This document shows, one piece after another, positions 19,174 through 27,924 of a stretch of 64,000 nt of DNA. Both the position numbers and the translations under genes were made by a program. Where the stretch lies: NCBI GenBank assembly GCA_004791255.1, contig SRUQ01000001.1, forward strand, positions 124,001 through 188,000. Reading direction: 5' to 3'. The notes below the pieces were generated by a model. It worked only from the letters and a program-made list of their open reading frames with translations. It was not told the DNA's origin and searched no databases. Numbering within the stretch: the stretch's first letter is position 1; the number at the start of each line of letters is the position of its first letter. The stretch is from a bacterium M00.F.Ca.ET.205.01.1.1 (GTDB lineage: Bacteria > Pseudomonadota > Alphaproteobacteria > Rhizobiales > Rhizobiaceae).

Positions 19174-19240
19174 GGTCACCGACTATCGTTCCAATCCGTC
19201 AAAATCCAGCCGCGACACACAGATGTGATGCCGCCGGCCA

Positions 19241-20827
19241 TCAATATCCCAACGCCATCCCGTCCTTGCGCGGGTCGGAGGCGCCGGTCAGCGTGCCCTT
19301 TTCCCAGTCGATCAGCACCGCCTGGCCGCCGCCCAGCGGGTGATGCGGTTCGACGATGCGATGACCGCGCTTGCGCAAGCCCTTGATCGCCTCGTCGGGA
19401 ACGTTGCGCTCAGCCTCCACAGCGTCATCGTTGTAAAACACACGCGGCGCATCCAGCGCCTGCTGTGGATCCATGCCGAAGTCGATCATGTTGGTCAAAA
19501 GATGCACATGGCCGAAAGGCTGGTAGCCGCCGCCCATGACGCCGAACGGCATCACCACGCGGCCATTTCGGGTCGCCATGCCGGGCATGATCGTGTGCAT
19601 CGGCCGCTTGCCGGGCGCGATTGCATTGGGATGCCCGGGGTCGAGGCGGAAGCTCGAGCCGCGATTCTGCAGCACGACGCCGGTCTTCGGGCTGACCACG
19701 CCGCTGCCGAACGAATAATAGGTCGAATTGATGAAGGAGACCGCGTTGCGGTCGCGGTCGATCACGGAGATGTAGACCGTGTCGCTGCCAGGCAGATCCA
19801 GCTTCGGCAGATGCGTCATGGCGCGGTCGGGGTCCATTTCAGCGCGCAGCCGGTCGGCATAGGCGGCGGAAAGCAGCTGCTTCACCGGCACCGGCACGTG
19901 ATCCTGGTCGGCGACAAAACGGTCGCGGTCCTGGTAGGCCAGCCGCCCCGCCTCGATCTCCAGATGCAGCCGCTCGGCGCCATTCGGGTCGAGTCCGCCG
20001 AGCTTGAAACCGGACAGCACATTCAACATCAACAGTGCCGTCAACCCCTGGTTGTTCGGCGGCATCTGGTGGATGTCGTAGCCGCCATAGGAGGTGCTGA
20101 CCGGCGCCACATAGTCGCCTTTGGTCGCCGCGAAATCCTCTTGGCTATGCAGCCCGCCCAATTCCTTGAGCCGGCGCACCATATCGTCGGCGACCGCGCC
20201 TTCGTAGAAGCCGGCGCGACCCTGTTTGGCGATGATGCGCAAGGTGGCGGCGAGCTCCGGCTGGCGGTGGACGTCGCCGGGCCTTGGCGCCTTGCCGCCG
20301 GGCAGGAAAATGCGCGCGGCGTGTTCGTCGGCGGAAAGGTCGGTCTCCGGGTCCGCCCAGTCGAAGGCGACGCGGTCGTGCACGACATAGCCGTTCTCGG
20401 CATAATGAATGGCCGGCGCCAGCACCTCGGCAAGGTCCTTGCTGCCATGGTCTTCCAGCAGCCTGCACCAGGCATCAATGGCCCCCGGCACCGTCACCGC
20501 GTGCGGTCCCTGTTTGGGCAGCTCGCTGAAACCCCTGTTCAGATACCAGTCCACGGTCGCGGCCGCCGGTGCGCGGCCGGAGCCGTTGAAGGCCAGCACG
20601 TCGCCCTGTCCCGCCGGGCAGTAGAGCACGAAACAATCACCGCCGATGCCGGTCGATTGCGGCTCGACCACGCCTTGCACCGCGGCGGCGCAGACCGCCG
20701 CGTCCATGGCATTGCCGCCGGCGCGCAGCATCTCGATCGCCGCGAGTGTCGACAGCGGGTGCGATGTCGCGGCGACCGCTTGGGTGGCACGAACCGGCGA
20801 GCGGCCGGGAAACTGGAAATCACGCAT
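19241..20827 (-). CDS. ggt: Gamma-glutamyltransferase family protein
   Basis: An N-terminal nucleophile hydrolase of 528 residues. The conserved small-subunit start is visible as DTVYISVIDRDRNAVSFINS, in which the Thr aligns with the autocatalytic nucleophile of E. coli GGT. GGNAMDAAVCAAAVQGVVEP and STGIGGDCF near the N-terminus, and VMGGGYQPFGH late, are also family hallmarks. No clear signal peptide is seen, so it may be cytoplasmic, unlike the periplasmic E. coli enzyme. It follows the amino-acid importer genes in the same direction, so it may cleave an imported gamma-glutamyl compound. Confidence 0.9.
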   Translation of the reverse strand: MRDFQFPGRSPVRATQAVAATSHPLSTLAAIEMLRAGGNAMDAAVCAAAVQGVVEPQSTGIGGDCFVLYCPAGQGDVLAFNGSGRAPAAATVDWYLNRGFSELPKQGPHAVTVPGAIDAWCRLLEDHGSKDLAEVLAPAIHYAENGYVVHDRVAFDWADPETDLSADEHAARIFLPGGKAPRPGDVHRQPELAATLRIIAKQGRAGFYEGAVADDMVRRLKELGGLHSQEDFAATKGDYVAPVSTSYGGYDIHQMPPNNQGLTALLMLNVLSGFKLGGLDPNGAERLHLEIEAGRLAYQDRDRFVADQDHVPVPVKQLLSAAYADRLRAEMDPDRAMTHLPKLDLPGSDTVYISVIDRDRNAVSFINSTYYSFGSGVVSPKTGVVLQNRGSSFRLDPGHPNAIAPGKRPMHTIMPGMATRNGRVVMPFGVMGGGYQPFGHVHLLTNMIDFGMDPQQALDAPRVFYNDDAVEAERNVPDEAIKGLRKRGHRIVEPHHPLGGGQAVLIDWEKGTLTGASDPRKDGMALGY

Positions 20828-20959
20828 TCTGTCTTTGTATCCCTTGGTCTGATGGATGCGACGTGTCCACCATCGCGTAACTCAACACGGCAGCAGATCG
20901 TTTCGGCTTGTCGGCGCAGCCCATGTCGCCAATTCTCCTGATTATGCCCCGGTCATGTT

Positions 20960-21652
20960 TCATGCACGGACCCGATAGGGCGTCAGCCAGGTCTCCAGGG
21001 CATTCAGGGCCGAGATGATCGTGAAATTGATGGTGAGGTAAATCGCGCCGGCAGCCACGAAAACTTCCACTGCGCGATAGGTCTGAGAAATCAGCCCCTG
21101 GGCGATGCCCGTCACTTCCATCAGGGTGACGATCGATGCGAGCGACGTACCCTTCACCATGAGGATGATCTCGTTGCTGTAGCTTGGAATGGCTTGGCGC
21201 AGCGCCAAAGGCAGAACGACGAGGCGCAGTGTCTGGATCCGTGTCATCCCGAAGGCGGAAGCGGCCTCGACAAGGCCGCGCGGCACGCCCTGTATCGCAC
21301 CCCGCAGGATTTCGCTGCCATAGGCTCCGGTATTGAGACTGAGCGCGATGATGGCGCACCAATAGGGCTCACGAAACAGCCACCAGAGCCCAACTGCCTG
21401 AAGCGTGGGACGAAACTGGCCGAGGCCGTAATAGATAAGGAATATCTGCACGAGCAATGGCGTGCCGCGAAAGACGGCCACGAAGGCGCGTATGGGCCAA
21501 ACCAGCATCCGATGGTTTCCCTGCTGCGCCAGTGCGAGCAATAGGGCCAAGGCAAAGCCTATTGCGATCGACAACCCCGCAAGCTGCAAGGTCAGCGGCA
21601 AGCCGGAGAGAAGGGTTGGAATGATCTCGACAAAAAAATGCAGGTCGATCAT
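20960..21652 (-). CDS. Polar amino-acid ABC transporter permease (OccM/HisM-type)
   Basis: A 230-residue inner-membrane permease of the HisM/OccM class. It has the N-terminal family signature LSGLPLTLQLAGLSIAIGF, the FRGTPLLVQIFLIYYGLGQF segment and the EAA loop VEAASAFGMTRIQTLRLVVLP. The ATG at 21652 overlaps the stop of the preceding permease gene by 4 bases. Longer frames upstream run across that gene and are not used. It pairs with the 21649-22362 product; no ATPase gene follows, the next gene being gamma-glutamyltransferase. Confidence 0.92.
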   Translation of the reverse strand: MIDLHFFVEIIPTLLSGLPLTLQLAGLSIAIGFALALLLALAQQGNHRMLVWPIRAFVAVFRGTPLLVQIFLIYYGLGQFRPTLQAVGLWWLFREPYWCAIIALSLNTGAYGSEILRGAIQGVPRGLVEAASAFGMTRIQTLRLVVLPLALRQAIPSYSNEIILMVKGTSLASIVTLMEVTGIAQGLISQTYRAVEVFVAAGAIYLTINFTIISALNALETWLTPYRVRA

Positions 21653-22362
21653 GCGTGGACCATGCCTCGCCACGCTCGTGCCTCGCCGTAGCGGAAGACC
21701 GATCCGGTCACGGCGGCGATGAGGAAATACAGCGCCGCGGCGGCTAGGTAAAAGACGAAGGGCTCCCTCATCGATCCTGCGCCGATCTGAGATTGCCGCA
21801 TCAATTCCACGAGACCGATCACGGAGATCAAGGCCGAATCCTTGAGCACGAGTTGCCAGACATTTCCGAGGCCCGGCAGGGCGTGCCGCATCAATTGTGG
21901 TATGATGACGAGGCGTAGCGACTGGAGCCGGGACAGGCCCAAAGCCTTGCAAGCCTCGAACTGGCCGGGATCGACGGCGAGATACGCTCCGCGATAGACC
22001 TCGGCTTGATAGGCGCCCGAGATAATGCCGATTGCCAGGACGCCGGTTGCAAATGTCGGGAGCCCGACGAAGCCGGCGCTCCCGAAGAATTTTCCGATCT
22101 CGGTCAAGGTGATGCTGCCGCCATAGTAAAGCAGGTAGATCGTCAACAGATCGGGCACGCCCCTGAAAACCGTGCCATGGGCCTTGGCGACCCATGACGG
22201 TATAGCTCCCGTGGAAAGCCGGCCACCCGCAGCTATTGCGCCGAAGAGGGCGCCGAGCAGGAAGCCGAGGACGGACAGCGCAAACGTCACACCTGCTGCC
22301 AAGAGCAGCGCGCCGCCCCAGCCGCCCTTGCCCAGGGACAGGATATGGAGTGCATCAGTCAT
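21649..22362 (-). CDS. Polar amino-acid ABC transporter permease (OccQ/HisQ-type)
   Basis: A 237-residue membrane protein with FRGVPDLLTIYLLYYGG and the EAA-type loop FEACKALGLSRLQSLRLVIIP, typical of the HisQ/OccQ half of an opine or basic amino-acid importer. Five hydrophobic segments are visible. It follows the binding-protein gene (gap 72 bases, holding a bulged hairpin near 22391-22416) and overlaps the second permease gene by 4 bases. Confidence 0.92.
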   Translation of the reverse strand: MTDALHILSLGKGGWGGALLLAAGVTFALSVLGFLLGALFGAIAAGGRLSTGAIPSWVAKAHGTVFRGVPDLLTIYLLYYGGSITLTEIGKFFGSAGFVGLPTFATGVLAIGIISGAYQAEVYRGAYLAVDPGQFEACKALGLSRLQSLRLVIIPQLMRHALPGLGNVWQLVLKDSALISVIGLVELMRQSQIGAGSMREPFVFYLAAAALYFLIAAVTGSVFRYGEARAWRGMVHA

Positions 22363-22434
22363 GAGAAACCTGATTGATCAAGGGGCGTCCGGCCGATCGG
22401 TCGACGCTGACCGGCCGAACAAGTCCCCAAGTGG

Positions 22435-23286
22435 CTACTTGACCGGCGTCACGTCCGTTTTCACCCATTTTTCCGAGATGCGCTTGATGGTGCCGTCGGC
22501 GATCGCGGCGCTGATCGCGTCGTCAAGCATCTGCTTGAGCTTGGTGTCTTCCTTCCTCAGGCCCGCACCGGTTCCGGCGCCGAACAGGCCGCCGACAAAG
22601 CCCGGCCCCGCTACCGTGAATCCCGCGAATTCGGGTTTTGCGAGCGTCGCGGCGAGCGCCGTCTTTTGAGCGAATATCGCGTCGATGCGGCCCGCGGCCA
22701 GATCGAGATCGTGCTGCTCGGTCGTCTTGTATTCGCGGATCTCCACCGTGTCCCCGAAGTATTTCTTGACGAATTCGAGCATCGCCGTCGCCGCCTGGAC
22801 GCCGACCACCTTGCCCTTCAGCAAGGGCTTCAACTTCTCGACCGCGGCCTTGGAAGCAGCCTCGTCGTCCAGTTTGAATTTTTCGGTCGAAGCGCCCAGC
22901 TTCCCCAGGTCGCTATCCTTGGCGGCTGCGAAACCACCCGGGTCGATCGCATAAGGCTGGGTGAAGTCGATGGTCTCGAGGCGCTTCGGTGTGATGAACA
23001 TGCCGGCCATGATCACATCGAACTTGCCGACCTTCAGCGAAGGTATAAGACCGTCCCAATCCTGAGCGATGATAGTGCATTTGACCTTCATCCGCTCGCA
23101 AAGATTGTTGGCGAGATCGATCTCCAGTCCGTCGAGCTTGCCGTCGGCGTTGGTGAAGTTCCACGGAGCGTAGGCGCCCTCCGTGGCGATGGTTATGGCC
23201 TTGGGCGCGTCCTCGGCCAAGGCTGTGTGCATGAAGCCGAACATGCTGAGTGCGGCCGCAACTGCGGCCAAACGATTGAATTTCAT
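22435..23286 (-). CDS. Polar amino-acid ABC transporter substrate-binding protein
   Basis: A periplasmic family-3 solute-binding protein of 283 residues with a signal peptide cleaved near ALAEDAP. Family features are ITIATEGAYAPWNFTNADGK, LDGLEIDLANNLCERM, WDGLIPSLKVGKFDVIMAGM and TPKRLETIDFTQPY. It most resembles the octopine/nopaline/basic amino-acid receptors (OccT/NocT/HisJ group). The ATG at 23286 follows AGGGGA. It is the first gene of the importer operon and lies downstream of a GntR regulator in the same direction. Confidence 0.92.
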   Translation of the reverse strand: MKFNRLAAVAAALSMFGFMHTALAEDAPKAITIATEGAYAPWNFTNADGKLDGLEIDLANNLCERMKVKCTIIAQDWDGLIPSLKVGKFDVIMAGMFITPKRLETIDFTQPYAIDPGGFAAAKDSDLGKLGASTEKFKLDDEAASKAAVEKLKPLLKGKVVGVQAATAMLEFVKKYFGDTVEIREYKTTEQHDLDLAAGRIDAIFAQKTALAATLAKPEFAGFTVAGPGFVGGLFGAGTGAGLRKEDTKLKQMLDDAISAAIADGTIKRISEKWVKTDVTPVK

Positions 23287-23377
23287 TTGGTTCCCCTTTT
23301 TTTGATAGGCTGATCGAACTGCTCCCGCGCCCGGCCGCATTGCCGGATCGAGGCCATTCCTGCCCGGCCGGCTTTCG

Positions 23378-24049
23378 TCACCGGCTGGGACTCACGAACT
23401 CGGCCAGCATCGGTGCCGTGCCGAGAATATGATCTTGCATCACCTGTTCCGCATGACGTTCGTCGCCGGAACGCAAAGCCGCGATCACAGCGGCATGCTC
23501 CTCACGCGCAGAATGCGGCTTGTCGGAATCATCGAACCAGAGGCGCATGTAAGGCTCTATCACCACATGCAGTGCCGAAATCTGGTGGATGAGCTTGGGC
23601 CTGAGGCTGAGCGCACAGATCCGACCATGAAATTCCTGATGGCGGACCACCCAGTCGCTGCTGCCGCTCCGGCCTGCGCGTTCCATGCGATCGAGCAGGC
23701 GCTCAAACTCCTCGAGCTCCTCCTCATCGATCCGTGGCATCGCCAGCCTGACCGCGAGTCCCTCCAGAACCGAGCGTATCTCGAAAATCTCGTAAAGCTC
23801 GTCAACCGTCAGGCCGGCGACTACACATCCCCGATTGGGGCGCAGAACCACCAGCCCGTCGGAGGCCAGGCGCCGAAAGGCTTCCCGAACCGGCATGCGG
23901 CTCATGCCGATCTCGGCCGCAATCTCCTCGGGAATGAGCCGGTCGCCCGGTTTGTAGTGGCCGAGGCGAAGGGCTCGTTGGACGTGCCTGTACGCCTCTT
24001 CCTCCGCGGTGGCGGACATGTGTGGGTCTGCGGAGAACTTTGCTGGCAT
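23378..24049 (-). CDS. GntR family regulator with FCD domain
   Basis: An N-terminal winged helix (EEAYRHVQRALRLGHYKPGD, MSRMPVREAFRRLASDGLVV) is followed by an all-helical FCD effector domain with metal-site-like His residues (RHQEFHGRI, EEHAAVIAALRSGD). It probably controls the amino-acid importer that follows. The start is unclear: ATGs exist at 24085, 24049 and 24019, none with a good ribosome site. I use 24049. Upstream the template strand carries repeated GATAC (GATACGTGGATAC near 24065-24080), possibly part of an operator. Confidence 0.88.
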   Translation of the reverse strand: MPAKFSADPHMSATAEEEAYRHVQRALRLGHYKPGDRLIPEEIAAEIGMSRMPVREAFRRLASDGLVVLRPNRGCVVAGLTVDELYEIFEIRSVLEGLAVRLAMPRIDEEELEEFERLLDRMERAGRSGSSDWVVRHQEFHGRICALSLRPKLIHQISALHVVIEPYMRLWFDDSDKPHSAREEHAAVIAALRSGDERHAEQVMQDHILGTAPMLAEFVSPSR

Positions 24050-24343
24050 GGGGTACCAAAAAGTATTTTTGTATCCACGTATCATCAAATCCGGAATTTG
24101 TTACGGCGTCAATACCGGTGACGGCTGCTCAGGAGCCGAGACCGGTCGCAGCGCCTATCGGGGCACATCGCGACCCTTCGGCTGCATCGCACGAGGGTTA
24201 GCCGATTGTTTTTCGGCAGTTTGATCCGACAAACTCGGCCGCTCGATCCCGGCTGCGCATGGAATGAACGTTTGCACCTGACGTTCCTCAACCCGGACGT
24301 CTGCCGGAATTGCCATCCAGTGTGTTTGGTGCAATCTGCCTTG

Positions 24344-25243
24344 ATGAAGATATCGGGCTCCGATCTCCATCTGTTTCGTGTCTTTGAAAGCGTGGCCCGC
24401 AATGGCGGCATGTCCGCAGCGCAGATGGAACTGTCACTCAGCCAACCTACGGTTTCCAATCATCTGACCGCGCTTGAACAGCGCCTTGGCGTCAAGTTGT
24501 GTGAACGAGGGCGCCGTGGGTTCTCGCTTACGGAAGAGGGGCGCCGGGTTTACCAGATCAGTACGGAAATCACCGGGATGCTGGAGGCCAACTCGGTCCG
24601 GCTTTCCTGCCTCAGAAGCGTTCTGGCGGGAAAGGTCGAGGTTGGTATCGTCGACTGCCTGGCCACCGACCCAAGTTTCCGGATTGCTGACGCAATCGCC
24701 GAGCTTTCCCAAACCGCACCGGAAATCGAGTTGAATCTCAAGATCATGCGGCCGAACGACATCACAAAGGCGGTGGCCGAGAGCGACATAGACATTGGAA
24801 TAGGTGGCTCCGACATAAAGGTCGCAAGCGTTCAATACCAGATCATCTACCAGGAGGAGCATGCGGTGTTCTGCGGTTCGGCGCACCCCTTGTTTGGCCT
24901 GAAAGACGAGGCGATCACGAATGCGGAATGCTACGGCCATCCCTGGGTGCACAGAGGCTACTGGTCTGGGCTCCGGCGACATGGCTTCGACGGCTCGGCG
25001 GCAAATCGGCTGACCCTCGATATAGAGGCGCAGCTGTTGATGGTTCTTTCGGGCGCCTATCTAGGGGTCTTGCCTGTCCATTATGCCGGCCTGTTCGAAC
25101 GCCAGGGGCGTCTGCGCCGGCTCCCCATGACCGATGACGTCTATTTCGCCGAGATTGAGGTCGCCACGCGCGCCGGCGAACAGGCTGCCAACATCGGCTA
25201 CGTCCGCGATGCCATCATCAAGGCGCACTCCATGCATTTGTGA
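24344..25243 (+). CDS. LysR family transcriptional regulator
   Basis: A 299-residue LysR protein. The winged helix-turn-helix is DLHLFRVFESVARNGGMSAA, SLSQPTVSNHLTALEQRLG; the substrate-binding domain follows from about residue 90 (VLAGKVEVGIVDCLATD). It is transcribed in the same direction as the kinase/phospho-lyase gene 163 bases downstream and divergently from the GntR gene (294-base gap without a gene). It likely senses the substrate of that enzyme. The ATG at 24344 starts right before the domain; the frame stays open farther upstream without homology. Confidence 0.9.
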   Translation: MKISGSDLHLFRVFESVARNGGMSAAQMELSLSQPTVSNHLTALEQRLGVKLCERGRRGFSLTEEGRRVYQISTEITGMLEANSVRLSCLRSVLAGKVEVGIVDCLATDPSFRIADAIAELSQTAPEIELNLKIMRPNDITKAVAESDIDIGIGGSDIKVASVQYQIIYQEEHAVFCGSAHPLFGLKDEAITNAECYGHPWVHRGYWSGLRRHGFDGSAANRLTLDIEAQLLMVLSGAYLGVLPVHYAGLFERQGRLRRLPMTDDVYFAEIEVATRAGEQAANIGYVRDAIIKAHSMHL

Positions 25244-25406
25244 AAATCAATGTATGGGTTCCCGGAATGATATTCCTGCCGTGCTGGCCGAGGTCTAGGC
25301 TTTCTTACGGCAGGCGGTTCGCAGGTTAACACCCCCGGCGATTGTCTTGGCCGAAATGTCCACAAGCGGTTTGGCCGGCGCGTCGGCGTTGCTTCAGAGG
25401 AACCGA

Positions 25407-27779
25407 ATGAGCCCCGACAGCCAGTTGCTTCGCAACCTCCCCGATTTTTCGCTGGAAGCGACAAGGTGTCTGGTCGCTGCCCGCTACGGGATCGAGGGGG
25501 CATATCGCCAACTGGCTTCCGAGCGGGATCTATCCTGGCGCATCGAAGGCGCCGATGGCCGCGACGTGGTGGTCAAGATATCGAATGTCAGCGAACCCGA
25601 AGGCGTGGTGGATATGCAGGTCAAGGCCCTGAACCATATCTTCGCGCGCGATCCGGCCCTGCCGGTGCCCCGCATCGTTCTCTCCCTCGCAGGAAATCTC
25701 TATGAGTGGATCGAAGACGAACGTGGCTCCCGGCACATGGTGCGGGTGCTGACCTTCCTGCCGGGCAATGTCATGGAGCAGGTCGAGGAAGCGTTTTCCC
25801 TGCGCACCCGCTTCAACACAGGCGCCATGGTGGGACGTCTCGCCCACGCGCTGCGGGATTTCTTCCATCCATACGCCGACAGCAATCTACACCTCTGGGA
25901 CATCTCGCGCGCCTTGACCCTGCGCCCGCAGATAGCCAGTGTTTCCGATCCCGGGCTTCGGCAGCTGTGCTTGGAAATCTTCGAGCGCGCCGAACGCTTT
26001 ACCATCCCTCAATTGCTGAAAACGCGCCGGCACGTCGTGCATCAGGATTCGCACGGCGGCAACATCCTTGTCGACCCCAACGACAGCACGTCGCCGGTCG
26101 GCATCATCGATTTTGGCGATATGGGCTACAATTCCATCGTTGCGGACATTGTGACGACTTGCGAGACATTCTCGAAATCCGATGATGATCCGATCGCCTA
26201 TCTCTGCGATGTGGCGTCGGGTTTCGATTCGACATATCCGCTCGAAGAAAATGAGATCGATCTCATTTTCGACGCGATGCTCCTGCGCCTCGCACTGGCC
26301 ACCGTCATCGTCGAAGCCAGGGAAGCCACGGTCGAATCCGGCATCCCCCACATCGAAAACGCCAGCCAATACCCTCGAATGATGGAGTTGCTGAGCCGGC
26401 AAGGGCGCGCAGAGGCGGTGCGCCGGCTTCGACAGGCGTGCCGGTTTCCGGTCTATCATCCAACGAACGGCGGCGAGCCTCTCGCACAGGAATATGACTG
26501 GGTGAAGCATGAGCGCGACGCCCATCTTGGGCCGATATGGCATTTCTACAAGCAGCCCCTGCACATTACGCGCGCTCAGGGAGCCTGGATGTATGCCGCC
26601 GACGGGACGGCTTATCTCGACGTCTATAACAACGTCCCCCAAATTGGTCATTGTCACCCGCACGTGGCGAGAGCCATTTACCGCCAGGCCAGCGCGTTGA
26701 ACACCAACACGCGATACATGTGCGACACGGCGGTCGAGTATGCGGCGCGACTGACCGCCGATCTGCCTGATCACCTCGACACCTGCATCTTCGTCAATTC
26801 AGGCAGCGAGGCCAACGATCTGGCGATGCAGATAGCCATGTCGCTCAGCGGGCATGATGGCGGTCTGATCATTGACCAGGCCTACCATGGATGCACCGAA
26901 CTCACGACGGCGCTCTCCAATGAAAGCTGGCGTCACTTGCCTGCCGGCGAGCATCCCAGGCAGATAGAGACCTTGATTGCCCCGGATATGTACAAGGGCC
27001 CCTTCGCCAGCGACCCGCAGGCAGCTGCAAACTACGCTGCGGATGCCGACCGGGCGATAGCAGCCTTGCGCGCCAGAGGGCACAGGCCGGCGGCATTCAT
27101 GGTCGACACGGCCTTGTGTTCGAGCGGCGTGCTGCGGGCGCCTGACGACTATTTCAATCTCGTCGCGAAAACCGTCCGTTCGGTGGGCGGATTCGTCATC
27201 GCCGACGAGGTGCAGGCCGGCTGCGGCCGCATGGGAACCTTCTGGGGGTTCCGGGCGAACGGGCTCTCGGAAGAGAATGTCGACTTCGTGACAATGGGCA
27301 AGCCGGTCGGAAACGGCCACCCGCTCGGCGTCGTCATCCTCGGTTCGGCACTTATGAAGCGATTCCTCAACGGCACCTATCCGCTGTTGTTCAGCACATT
27401 CGGCGGCAACACCGTCGCATGCGCGGCGGGCATGGCTGTTCTGGACGTCATCGAGCGGGAAGACCTGATCGAGCGCGGCGCGGAAACAGGAGACTATTTG
27501 CGCCGGGAGCTTGGGCGTCTGGCGCTGCGGCATCCCATCATCGGCGACGTACGCGGTCTTGGGATGATGGCCGGCGTTGAACTGGTTACGGATCGCTTCA
27601 CCAAGGAACCGGCGGTCCTGCAAACCGACCAGCTTGTCGAAGCCTTGCTCGCGCGCAACATCCTGACAGGGAAAGGCACCCCGAACACCCTAAAGTTACG
27701 CCCACCGCTGATCTGGTCGCGAAAAGAGGCCGATATGTTCGTCACCGCTTTTGACGACGGTTTGAGCGGACTGCAATGA
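25407..27779 (+). CDS. Kinase / class-III PLP phospho-lyase fusion (hydroxylysine-kinase-like plus AGXT2L-like)
   Basis: This 790-residue protein joins two enzymes. Residues about 1-350 are an aminoglycoside-phosphotransferase-fold small-molecule kinase with the catalytic loop HQDSHGGN (about 211-218) and the metal-binding IIDFGDMGYN. Residues about 370-790 are a class-III aminotransferase fold: NSGSEANDLAMQIA, IADEVQAGCGRMG, and the PLP Lys632 in MGKPVGNGHPLG. That Lys motif is typical of the AGXT2L phospho-lyases, which remove phosphate and ammonia from phosphoethanolamine or 5-phosphohydroxylysine. In animals the matching kinase (HYKK) and lyase are separate proteins. So the product probably phosphorylates an amino alcohol and then eliminates it. 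The ATG at 25407 follows GAGGAA. Confidence 0.9.
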   Translation: MSPDSQLLRNLPDFSLEATRCLVAARYGIEGAYRQLASERDLSWRIEGADGRDVVVKISNVSEPEGVVDMQVKALNHIFARDPALPVPRIVLSLAGNLYEWIEDERGSRHMVRVLTFLPGNVMEQVEEAFSLRTRFNTGAMVGRLAHALRDFFHPYADSNLHLWDISRALTLRPQIASVSDPGLRQLCLEIFERAERFTIPQLLKTRRHVVHQDSHGGNILVDPNDSTSPVGIIDFGDMGYNSIVADIVTTCETFSKSDDDPIAYLCDVASGFDSTYPLEENEIDLIFDAMLLRLALATVIVEAREATVESGIPHIENASQYPRMMELLSRQGRAEAVRRLRQACRFPVYHPTNGGEPLAQEYDWVKHERDAHLGPIWHFYKQPLHITRAQGAWMYAADGTAYLDVYNNVPQIGHCHPHVARAIYRQASALNTNTRYMCDTAVEYAARLTADLPDHLDTCIFVNSGSEANDLAMQIAMSLSGHDGGLIIDQAYHGCTELTTALSNESWRHLPAGEHPRQIETLIAPDMYKGPFASDPQAAANYAADADRAIAALRARGHRPAAFMVDTALCSSGVLRAPDDYFNLVAKTVRSVGGFVIADEVQAGCGRMGTFWGFRANGLSEENVDFVTMGKPVGNGHPLGVVILGSALMKRFLNGTYPLLFSTFGGNTVACAAGMAVLDVIEREDLIERGAETGDYLRRELGRLALRHPIIGDVRGLGMMAGVELVTDRFTKEPAVLQTDQLVEALLARNILTGKGTPNTLKLRPPLIWSRKEADMFVTAFDDGLSGLQ

Positions 27780-27879
27780 CCTCTGCCAGGGCTTGCCTGG
27801 GCCAAAGCATGTCAGGCGCGCCCCCAGAAAATCGGGAACGATCGGAAGACCAGCTCTGCTTCCGCTGAGAAGGGAACAT

Positions 27880-27905
27880 CGGCCTGCCTGCAAAACGGCA
27901 AGCCG
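27880..27905 (+). promoter_or_regulatory. Small hairpin upstream of the PotF-like gene
   Basis: CGGCCTGCC (27880-27888) pairs with GGCAAGCCG (27897-27905) with one G-T-type mismatch and an 8-base loop. There is no T run. It lies 20 bases before the binding-protein start, just ahead of its AGGAGA, so it could separate expression of the two genes. Confidence 0.35.
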
Positions 27906-27924
27906 GACCAACAGGAGAACGAAC

